Shown here: piece by piece, positions 53,653 to 60,823 of the stretch
How positions within the stretch are numbered: the stretch's first letter is position 1
How the letters are laid out: every line of letters begins with the position of its first letter
Assembly (NCBI GenBank): GCA_021299715.1
Contig: JAJTEL010000002.1
Location: forward strand, 372,001 to 436,000
From: Ilumatobacteraceae bacterium
GTDB lineage: Bacteria > Actinomycetota > Acidimicrobiia > Acidimicrobiales > Ilumatobacteraceae
Direction of reading: 5' to 3'
Length of the DNA: 64,000 nt
Made by a program: the position numbers and the translations under genes
The notes under the pieces: model-generated
Told to the model about the DNA's origin: nothing
The model's input: only the letters and a program-made list of their open reading frames with translations
Database searches by the model: none

Positions 53653-53889
53653 GTGCGTACCGTGATTCTGTATCTCTCGTTGGTTATCAACGTGGTGTCC
53701 ATGTTTGCTCTCATCGTTGGCGTGTTGCTTCATAGCGGCCAGGGCGGTGGTCTTTCAGACATGTTTGGCGGCGGCGGAGCAGGTCTTGGCTCAGCAGCAG
53801 CAGAGAAGAACCTCAATCGCATTACCACTGTGTTTGCCACAGTTTGGCTCTTTACGGTTATTGCGCTCGCGTTCTTGCTTCAGAACTGA
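53653..53889 (+). CDS. secG: Protein translocase subunit SecG
   Basis: Small SecYEG subunit, 78 aa, with two membrane helices (about residues 4-25 and 55-76) joined by the conserved loop HSGQGGGLSDMFGGGG. It starts at the GTG at 53653. TAACCT lies 8 bases upstream. In other actinobacteria secG follows tpi directly; here the five transporter genes lie between them. Confidence 0.93.
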   Translation: MRTVILYLSLVINVVSMFALIVGVLLHSGQGGGLSDMFGGGGAGLGSAAAEKNLNRITTVFATVWLFTVIALAFLLQN

Positions 53890-53932
53890 CCCTTTGGGTT
53901 CGGCAGAGTTCATCGGTAAAGTGAAAGCCCAC

Positions 53933-54019
53933 GTCGAAGTGGCGAAATAGGCAGACGCACCAGTTTAAGGGACTGGCGCCCGTGAGGGCGTGGGGGTTCA
54001 AGTCCCCCCTTCGACACCA
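53933..54019 (+). tRNA. tRNA-Leu (anticodon AAG)
   Basis: Class II cloverleaf with encoded CCA. Acceptor GTCGAAG (53933-53939) pairs with CTTCGAC (54009-54015), discriminator A54016, CCA 54017-54019. The anticodon stem CCAGT/ACTGG encloses the loop TTAAGGG, so the anticodon is AAG. The alternative register that would give TAA cannot form the stem. The long variable arm (GCCC-GTGA-GGGC) and T arm (GGGGG-TTCAAGT-CCCCC) are good. A34 would need editing to inosine to read CUC. The pyk ATG starts at the next base. Confidence 0.9.
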
Positions 54020-55372
54020 ATGCGATTAACCAAAATTGTTGCAACCCTCGGGCCGGCCACGTCGTCGGTAGACGGTATTCGAGGTCTGGTTAACGCCGGA
54101 GCATCAGTTTTTCGTTTGAACTGTTCTCATCTGTCCACCGACGAACTGGCAAAGTCCATCACGTTGGTACGCGAAGCTGCGCCAACATCGGCAATTTTGG
54201 TTGACATTCAAGGACCAAAACTTCGCTTCGCTCAAGACTCAATCGATCTTGTTGACGGAGCTCTTGTCTCACTGTCGTTGAGTGACCTCGGTATTGAAAC
54301 TGGTGCCCGCGGGGGCTCCCGTGGTGTTGCGGTTGGGCACCGAATTCTTATGGATGACGGCCGGCTTGAAACGGTCGTGGAAGATATTGACGGCGAGACA
54401 CTGTCGCTGAGAGTTGTGCGTGGCGGCTTTTTAAAAAAGGGAAAGGGCGTCAATCTCCCTGACACCGAAGTGAGTGGTGGAGTCCTAGGCGATAAAGATC
54501 TTGCGGACCTGCGCGTCGCCCGGAAAATGGGTGTAGAAATCGTGGCCATTTCGTTTGTGCAATCACCGGCCGACATTGTTGCAGTGCGCGAACTTGTGGG
54601 TGAAAACATATTGGTCTTTGCAAAAATCGAGAGACCTCAGGCTTTAGAGAGAATTGACGAGATTTGTGCGGTGAGCGATGGTGTCATGGCTGCTCGTGGA
54701 GACCTTGGCGTTGAGACACCATTTGAAAGCGTTCCGGCGGCACAGAGCAGAATTGCTCTTAGTGCGTTACAGCGTGGAGTTATCTCCATTTGCGCCACGG
54801 AAATGCTTGAATCAATGACAACAGCAACACGACCAACGCGCGCCGAAGTGGCCGATGTTAGTGGTGCAGTGCGCGACGGTTTCGACGCGGTGATGTTGTC
54901 CGGTGAAACCGCAGTGGGTGCCTATCCGAACGAGACCGTGATGGCCATGGCACGCATTTGTGAGGCTGCCGAAAAACGAGTCTCCATGCCTAACTACTAC
55001 GCCGATGCAAATCCTGAGGCTGCTGCGGTCACTGCGGCTGCTACCGCTCTTGCAAAGAGAATCTCTGCTCATCTCATTCTCTCGGTCACCTTCACCGGTT
55101 TTTCTGCACGTCTTTTAGCGTCGTGCAGGCCGTCGTGCGCAATAGTTGCCGCAACGCCCGGAGTAGACAAAGCCCGACAGTTGAATATCTGTCGTGGTGT
55201 CTATCCAATGGTGGTAGCCCGAGACGGAAACATCACGTCTTCTATTGCTACGGCCGTTCAAGATGCACGAGCACTTCATCTGTTAGCGAGTGGCGACACC
55301 ATTGTTGTGTGCGCATCTCGACTGAATCCACGCTCAGATGCCGACACCATTTTGTTGCATATAGAACCCTAA
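54020..55372 (+). CDS. pyk: Pyruvate kinase
   Basis: Last glycolytic enzyme, 450 aa. It starts RLTKIVATLGPATSSVDGI, with substrate residues in SVFRLNCSHLS. The metal/phosphate region is FAKIERPQALERIDEI and GVMAARGDLGVETPFE. ATEMLESMTTATRPTRAEVADVSGAV and VMLSGETAVGAYPNETV are strongly conserved, and the C-terminal domain is shorter than usual. The ATG is the base directly after the CCA of tRNA-Leu(AAG), with no ribosome-binding site possible outside the tRNA, so tRNA processing would release a leaderless message. The end overlaps the convergent MFS gene by 4 bases. Confidence 0.93.
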   Translation: MRLTKIVATLGPATSSVDGIRGLVNAGASVFRLNCSHLSTDELAKSITLVREAAPTSAILVDIQGPKLRFAQDSIDLVDGALVSLSLSDLGIETGARGGSRGVAVGHRILMDDGRLETVVEDIDGETLSLRVVRGGFLKKGKGVNLPDTEVSGGVLGDKDLADLRVARKMGVEIVAISFVQSPADIVAVRELVGENILVFAKIERPQALERIDEICAVSDGVMAARGDLGVETPFESVPAAQSRIALSALQRGVISICATEMLESMTTATRPTRAEVADVSGAVRDGFDAVMLSGETAVGAYPNETVMAMARICEAAEKRVSMPNYYADANPEAAAVTAAATALAKRISAHLILSVTFTGFSARLLASCRPSCAIVAATPGVDKARQLNICRGVYPMVVARDGNITSSIATAVQDARALHLLASGDTIVVCASRLNPRSDADTILLHIEP

Positions 55373-56598
55373 GACATTGGTCGTAGATGCTTTTTAAACG
55401 TCAAGAAGTATCCGACGCTGACAAGCATTAACGCTCCACAAGCAGAGAACACCAGTGGGGCCGAGTCAATTCTGCGTGCGATAAAACCAACAGCTAATGC
55501 GCCCGCTGGTGCCAGTCCGCTCATGAGGAGTGAATGCAAGGCCATGACTCTTCCCATTACTTCTGGGGGTGTGTTGTTTTGAATAAGTGTCTGATTGAGG
55601 TTCATATAGAAGCCGCCACCGAGACCCCAGAGGAACAGGAACAGACCCATCATCGGTATGGAGTTTGACTGGCCGAGCAGAATTTGTACAGAAGATCCCC
55701 AGCACAGACCGCACATGAACCAGAGACCCTTGCGAATCATCTTGTGATTGAAACGCATTATGGCCATCGATGTGATGAATTGTCCGACACCTAAGAGAGC
55801 AAAGAGAGCTGTTGTTTGGCTTCCGGTAGCACCTGCTTGTTCTCTCGCAATCTGTGGCCCCAAAACAATCCATGGCGCCATCATGAACAGGGTGGAGGAT
55901 GAGAGCAAAACGTAGAGCGACCTAACAGACTCGTGACCATTAATGAAGCGGAGACCTTCAAAAATGTCTTCTCTAATTTTGCGGCGGACAGAATTTGGTA
56001 CTGCTGGAACTTTCAGTGGAATGAGGGCGATAAATCCGATGGTGTACAGCACTGCCTGCAACCAGAATGCCCCCTGAATTCCCCAGACTCTGATGACGGG
56101 GCCTGCGGTTGCAGGACCAATGATGAGGCCAATATTTGAACCGATGGTGCTGACTGCGATGGCACCAACGAGTTTGTCTTGCGGAACCAACGTGGGAATC
56201 ATTGCGCTTCGAACTGGTTGTCCAAGAGCGATAAAAATTCCCGCAATAAACGAACCCACGATTGCCCACGTTGTGGTGATGTGTCCAGTGGTCACCATGG
56301 CGGCGATTGCAATTGTGGTGGCCAATGCACCCAATTGGCTTCCCATGAGAAGTAAACGACGATCCATTCGATCACTCATGACGCCAACGGGAAGAGAGAT
56401 CAATAGTGCTGGCACTCCCATTACGAAGAGAATGACTCCGCTGATGTCAGAACGTGCACCTAGGTCCAGGGCTAGCCACACAAACGCAAATCGTTGGGTG
56501 CTCTGAACAAGAATGAACAGAAAGCTATTGGTCCACAGAAGACGGAAAGCTGGAATCCGGAGAAGTTCTGTTGGCTTAATGCTTGCGTTGTTCCCCAC
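55369..56598 (-). CDS. MFS transporter
   Basis: Major facilitator superfamily permease, 409 aa, about 12 hydrophobic helices. The inter-helix 2-3 motif is LPVGVMSDRMDRRLLLMG (the G-x-x-x-D-R-x-x-R-R motif), and helix 4/5 has ALGQPVRSAMIPTLVPQDKLVGAIAV, typical of the enterobactin-exporter-like (MFS_3/EntS) group. It starts with GTG at 56598 and no ribosome-binding site. Substrate unknown; drug or siderophore efflux is a family guess. It converges with pyk. Confidence 0.88.
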   Translation of the reverse strand: MGNNASIKPTELLRIPAFRLLWTNSFLFILVQSTQRFAFVWLALDLGARSDISGVILFVMGVPALLISLPVGVMSDRMDRRLLLMGSQLGALATTIAIAAMVTTGHITTTWAIVGSFIAGIFIALGQPVRSAMIPTLVPQDKLVGAIAVSTIGSNIGLIIGPATAGPVIRVWGIQGAFWLQAVLYTIGFIALIPLKVPAVPNSVRRKIREDIFEGLRFINGHESVRSLYVLLSSSTLFMMAPWIVLGPQIAREQAGATGSQTTALFALLGVGQFITSMAIMRFNHKMIRKGLWFMCGLCWGSSVQILLGQSNSIPMMGLFLFLWGLGGGFYMNLNQTLIQNNTPPEVMGRVMALHSLLMSGLAPAGALAVGFIARRIDSAPLVFSACGALMLVSVGYFLTFKKHLRPMS

Positions 56599-56634
56599 GA
56601 CCTATGTTCGCAGGTCTTGGTTGCGATAGAGCCA

Positions 56635-57822
56635 TTAGAGGCAGGAGTACAGAGAATCTATAAGTGCTCTGTTGCGAGGGTTTTGCCAGCGTGGTCCCAT
56701 CTGATTCATGACATAGCCAAATCCAACACGACTGACGGGGTCACAAAAGCCCACAGAGCCCCCAGCGCCGTAATGTCCGAATGCTTCGCTATGTGGCCCG
56801 AAGCCGCGTTCTGGAATGGGAATTTGAAACCCATGGGCAAAACGTGACACACGTTGGAGTACCACATCTAGTCCATGTGACACTTCAGTTGTGGCTTCGG
56901 CTAGGACCGAAGAGGGGAGAAGGTTCACGCCATTGTGCGATCCGCCGTACGCAAGGACTGTGTACATGGCGCTCACCCCCCTGGCGCTTGCATGCATGTT
57001 GGTGGAGGGAATCTCTGCCTGACGCCATTCGGTTGTGTTCACGGTTCCAGAACCGGACATACCCGGCGGATTGTTGTACGTATTGAACTGAAGCAGTTGT
57101 TCATCGGTCATGTCTGGCGGCGGAGATGGTGGCGACGTCGTGCCTGGCCATTCAAAGTCTGCGATTCGAGACAACACGGACGAGTCGCACCCAAGATGAA
57201 TATCAGCATTCAGTGGAGTTGCGATTCGCTCCCGTACGAGTTGTGCCACTGTCTTTCCTGTGGCCCGACGAAGAACCTCACCAACCAGAAACCCAAAGGT
57301 GTTCACGTGGTAACCATGAGCCGTGCCAGGCGTCCACCAGGGCTTTTCATTCGCTAGCGCAGTACACATGGCATCCCAGTCGTACATAGCGAAAGGCGGA
57401 AGCTGCTGGCGAACGGCAGGCAACCCGACTCGATGACCGAGTGCATCGCGGAAGGTGAGTGCGTCTTTGTCATGTGCGGCAAACTCAGGCCAGACATCGG
57501 CAATTTGAGTGTCGTATGAAATCTCGCCGCGGGCAACGCACTGAGCAGCCACCAGCGAGGTGACTCCTTTGCCTACCGAAAACGCATTAACTAATTGGTC
57601 CTCTTGCCATGCACGAGATCGTTGTGGGTCAGCGAAACCAGCCCACAAGTCGACGACACGACGACCATTAACGGTGATGCACACAGCACCACCAATTTCG
57701 TTATGTTCAACAAAGTTGTTGACGAACGCGTCACGCACAGCGTTGAACGCTGTGTCGCAGGATCCGTAAACGCTTGGTGCTTGGGTCAGAGCGCTGACTT
57801 CTCCAAGATGTGAACGCCACAT
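56635..57822 (-). CDS. Beta-lactamase-fold serine hydrolase (class C esterase type)
   Basis: Serine hydrolase of the class C beta-lactamase/EstB family, 395 aa, no signal peptide. The SxxK motif is SVGK in VNAFSVGKGVTSL (about residue 81), the Tyr motif is GYHVNTFGFLVGE, and the third motif is FGHYGAGGSVGFCDPVSRVGFGYVMN. Many such proteins are cytoplasmic esterases or transesterases acting on lipid or polyketide esters. The ATG at 57822 lies inside the 3' end of the thiolase gene (37-base overlap), so it is probably translated from the same message. Substrate unknown. Confidence 0.87.
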   Translation of the reverse strand: MWRSHLGEVSALTQAPSVYGSCDTAFNAVRDAFVNNFVEHNEIGGAVCITVNGRRVVDLWAGFADPQRSRAWQEDQLVNAFSVGKGVTSLVAAQCVARGEISYDTQIADVWPEFAAHDKDALTFRDALGHRVGLPAVRQQLPPFAMYDWDAMCTALANEKPWWTPGTAHGYHVNTFGFLVGEVLRRATGKTVAQLVRERIATPLNADIHLGCDSSVLSRIADFEWPGTTSPPSPPPDMTDEQLLQFNTYNNPPGMSGSGTVNTTEWRQAEIPSTNMHASARGVSAMYTVLAYGGSHNGVNLLPSSVLAEATTEVSHGLDVVLQRVSRFAHGFQIPIPERGFGPHSEAFGHYGAGGSVGFCDPVSRVGFGYVMNQMGPRWQNPRNRALIDSLYSCL

Positions 57823-58991
57823 GCCGATCCAAGGCCGATGACGTGTGCAAGACCCACTTTGGCACCTTCAATCTGACGAGGGCCGGCCTCGCCACGCAAG
57901 TGGTGACACACTTCCCAAATATTCGCAATTCCTGTTGCCGCAATTGGGTGGCCCTTCGATTCAAGACCGCCAGACACGTTGACAGGAGTAGATCCATCGC
58001 GCCAGGTTGCACCTGAATTGAAGAAATCTACGGCGCCACCTTCTTCGCACAACATGAGATTGTCGTAGTGAACGAGTTCTGCGGTTGCAAAACAGTCGTG
58101 AAGTTCAACGAGATCGAGATCCTGCGGCGAAACTCCGGCCTGCTCGTAGGCCTTCTTTGCTGCAATACGAGTCAGTGTGTTGACGTCGGGAAGTACTTGG
58201 CATGCTTCCTGATATGGGTCGCTAGTAAGCACAGATGCCGAAACCTTGATGGCTCGACGCTGTTGTTCCAAAGACATTGTCTTCAGTTTTGAACCACTCA
58301 CAACAACAGCCGCCGCTGCACCGTCACAGTTGGCAGAACACATTGAGCGTGTATTCGGATACGAAATCATGACGTCATTCATGATTTCTTCCAACGACAT
58401 CTTCTTCTGGTATGCCGCTAATGGGTTCAGGGTTGAGTGCGCATGGTTCTTTTCTGCAATCTTTGCGAACACTTCGAAGGTTGCGCCGCCGTACTTGTGG
58501 CCGTACTCCATGCCCACCTGGGCAAAAGTTCCGGGCATGTTGGCTGTTCCGATGTAGCCATCAACGTTTTGTACCGCGCCGTAGCGTCCGGAGGGCTTCC
58601 ACTCTTTGCCGGATCCCTTTGCACCCGCACCTGCACCGAGGAGACCAACACCTGCAAGTTTCTCTACGCCAACAGCAAGTCCCATGTCGCATTCTCCGGC
58701 CTTGATGGCCATGATTGCGGTACGAAGGGCTGTTGCACCAGTGGCGCATGCGTTTGACACGTTGTAGACAGGAATACCTGTTTGGCCAACTTGCTTTTGG
58801 ATCATCTGGCCAATTCCGCCTTGACCCATTAGGCAACCAGCAGCCATGACTCCCATGTCACGCATGGTGACTCCACCGTCTGCCAAAGCGGCGATGATTG
58901 CTTCACTTGCAAGGTCAACGGTGTCTTTGTCCGGGTACTTGCCGAACTTCGTCATATTGATGCCGAGGATGTAAATGTCTTCTGATGCCAT
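57786..58991 (-). CDS. Thiolase-family acetyl-CoA acyltransferase (SCP2-type)
   Basis: Thiolase-superfamily enzyme, 401 aa, of the SCP-x/lipid-transfer type that pairs with DUF35 proteins. The nucleophile is in VYNVSNACATGATALRTA. LVELHDCFATAELVHYDNL, SGGLESKGHPIAATGIANI with the catalytic His, and VIGLGSACGVHILEKS with the second Cys follow. All three catalytic residues appear present, so C-C bond cleavage by CoA is plausible rather than the retro-aldol reaction of Ltp2-like relatives. The ATG at 58991 is chosen because AAAGGA sits 7 bases upstream. Substrates are not predictable, perhaps steroid or branched acyl-CoA. Confidence 0.9.
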   Translation of the reverse strand: MASEDIYILGINMTKFGKYPDKDTVDLASEAIIAALADGGVTMRDMGVMAAGCLMGQGGIGQMIQKQVGQTGIPVYNVSNACATGATALRTAIMAIKAGECDMGLAVGVEKLAGVGLLGAGAGAKGSGKEWKPSGRYGAVQNVDGYIGTANMPGTFAQVGMEYGHKYGGATFEVFAKIAEKNHAHSTLNPLAAYQKKMSLEEIMNDVMISYPNTRSMCSANCDGAAAAVVVSGSKLKTMSLEQQRRAIKVSASVLTSDPYQEACQVLPDVNTLTRIAAKKAYEQAGVSPQDLDLVELHDCFATAELVHYDNLMLCEEGGAVDFFNSGATWRDGSTPVNVSGGLESKGHPIAATGIANIWEVCHHLRGEAGPRQIEGAKVGLAHVIGLGSACGVHILEKSAL

Positions 58992-59023
58992 GTTCATGTC
59001 CTTTGTTATAGATGTGTGAGTAG

Positions 59024-59422
59024 TTACGAAAGTGGTTCGAAGCCAAAGCCAATTGCTTCAGTTCCGTTGTCGTCGTCGCCGAGTGAGTAGGTAGCCAGTC
59101 GAACTTTCATACCCAGATGAACTTTTTCTGGTGTTGGGTCGACGTTAATGAGGTTGCCACGAACGCTTGTTCCACCGCAGTTCACAATTGCGGCAACAAA
59201 GGGAACGGGAACGCCTGGTGATGCGAACGTAACAATGGTGAAAGAACGAACTTCACCTTCGGTCGCAATGTCGACTTGTTTGAACGACGTTGCGAAACAC
59301 GAGGCACATGCGTTACGTCGATCGAAGAATCGAGCGCCACACGATGTGCACTCATTGGCCACTAGATGCGGGGACGGTGATAGTGCTAAGTAGTCAACGA
59401 GGGGGACTTGTGTCTTCGTCAT
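59024..59422 (-). CDS. DUF35 zinc-ribbon/OB-fold partner of thiolase
   Basis: A 132-residue DUF35 protein. The rubredoxin-like zinc ribbon is NECTSCGARFFDRRNACASCF (two CxxC pairs, about residues 23-43), followed by an OB fold (RSFTIVTFASPGVPVPFVAAIVNCGG). Such proteins bind the thiolase encoded next door and help hold the acyl-CoA. The ATG at 59422 has AGGAG 4 bases upstream. A longer reading runs antisense into the lactone oxidase gene and is rejected. The thiolase starts 32 bases downstream on the same strand. Confidence 0.9.
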   Translation of the reverse strand: MTKTQVPLVDYLALSPSPHLVANECTSCGARFFDRRNACASCFATSFKQVDIATEGEVRSFTIVTFASPGVPVPFVAAIVNCGGTSVRGNLINVDPTPEKVHLGMKVRLATYSLGDDDNGTEAIGFGFEPLS

Positions 59423-59527
59423 GGGGTCTCCTAGTAGGTCCGCGTATATCTCCACCCTATGTCTTCTGCGGGCACACAGGCGCAAGCGGAGCCGTCCCGG
59501 AGAGGGGTTTTGGGCTATGAATAGGGC

Positions 59528-60820
59528 ATGGCATACGTGTGGAAGAACTGGGCCGGGAACGAAACGGCTCGACCCCTGAGCTTTGGCTCTCCACACACCG
59601 AGGCCGATGTGGTGTCGCTTGTTCAAAGCGCACATGACGCGGGCCACAAAGTGAAGGTTGTGGGCTCTGGCCATAGCTTTACTCCTGCAGCAGTCTCCGA
59701 TGGCCACATGCTGTCTATCGGGGCACTCAAGGGCATTCGATCTATCGATCGAGAAGCGAAAACAGTGGTGGTAGGCGCTGGGACAACCCTGAATGAATTG
59801 AATTTCTTGCTTCACGCCGAAGGTCTCGCTTTGGCGAATCTTGGAGACATTGCGTATCAGACCGTTGCTGGCGCCATCTCAACATCTACTCATGGCACAG
59901 GGGTGTCGTTGCCCGGACTGGCAGCACAGGTTGTCGGTATGCGACTCGTCGATGGTGTGGGAAATGTTGTGGTCGCTTCCGCACACGAAAATGCGCACAT
60001 TCTCGATGTTGCGCGAGTATCGGTTGGTGCACTTGGAGTCATTACTGAATGCACCATCAAAGTGGTCGATGCATTTCGACTGCATGCGCATGAGATGCCA
60101 ATGAAATTGGATGATGTTCTGAACAACGTTGACGATTTGAAGTCGTCAAACGATCATTTCGAATTCTTTTGGATTCCACACACTCGGTGGGCGCTCACCA
60201 AACGAAACAACCGTACGACCGACGCTCTTCAGCCCCTGCCAAAGGTCAAGGGATGGATTGAAAAAACCTTCATGGAGAATTATGCATTCGGTGCCTTGTG
60301 TCGAATTGGACGCGTAAAGCCTTCGCTGATTCCTCGTCTTGCCACAGCGTTACCATCATCTGGGTCTCGAACGTATATCAACGACAGTTACAAGATCTTT
60401 GCCAGTCCGCGCCTTGTTCGTTTTTATGAAATGGAACATTCGTTGCCCGCTGAATGTGTTGCAGATGCACTGCGCGACATTCGGTCCATGGTGGAACGAA
60501 AGAAGTACATGTTGAACTTTCCCGTAGAGGTTAGGTTCACGGCTTCTGACGATGTTCCATTAAGTACGTCGTACGGCCGTCACAGTGCGTATATCGCTGT
60601 CCATGTCTATAAAGGCATGGAGTTTGAACCGTTCTTCCGCGACGTAGAAGACATTCTGCGGGGATATCAGGCTCGACCACATTGGGGCAAAGTGCACCAT
60701 CGAGATGCTGCAGAACTCGCAACCTTGTATCCGAGATTTAGCGATTTTCTTTCTGTTCGAGATGAGCTAGACCCCGACAGAACTTTTGCTAACCGCTACA
60801 CCGATCGCGTCTTTGGCTGA
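59528..60820 (+). CDS. FAD-linked aldonolactone oxidase (D-arabinono-1,4-lactone oxidase family)
   Basis: VAO-type flavoprotein, 430 aa. The FAD-binding PCMH domain has VKVVGSGHSFTPAAVSDGHML; the His in GSGHSFT is the usual covalent FAD anchor. GAGTTLNELN, AISTSTHGTG and GALGVITECTIKVV follow. The C-terminal ALO domain has FPVEVRFTASDDVPLSTSYGR and HWGKVHHRDAAELATLYPRF with the HWGK motif of gulonolactone/arabinonolactone oxidases. TATGAA lies 6 bases before the ATG, close to the leaderless pattern. The sugar lactone is unknown. Confidence 0.9.
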   Translation: MAYVWKNWAGNETARPLSFGSPHTEADVVSLVQSAHDAGHKVKVVGSGHSFTPAAVSDGHMLSIGALKGIRSIDREAKTVVVGAGTTLNELNFLLHAEGLALANLGDIAYQTVAGAISTSTHGTGVSLPGLAAQVVGMRLVDGVGNVVVASAHENAHILDVARVSVGALGVITECTIKVVDAFRLHAHEMPMKLDDVLNNVDDLKSSNDHFEFFWIPHTRWALTKRNNRTTDALQPLPKVKGWIEKTFMENYAFGALCRIGRVKPSLIPRLATALPSSGSRTYINDSYKIFASPRLVRFYEMEHSLPAECVADALRDIRSMVERKKYMLNFPVEVRFTASDDVPLSTSYGRHSAYIAVHVYKGMEFEPFFRDVEDILRGYQARPHWGKVHHRDAAELATLYPRFSDFLSVRDELDPDRTFANRYTDRVFG

Positions 60821-60823
60821 CGG

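Noticed and set aside
57786-58991. Ltp2-type steroid retro-aldolase
   Set aside because: Those enzymes lack the thiolase cysteines; here the nucleophilic Cys, GHP His and C-terminal Cys all appear present.
59423-59815. Extended DUF35 protein
   Set aside because: The added residues are antisense to the lactone oxidase gene and the ATG at 59422 has its own AGGAG ribosome-binding site.
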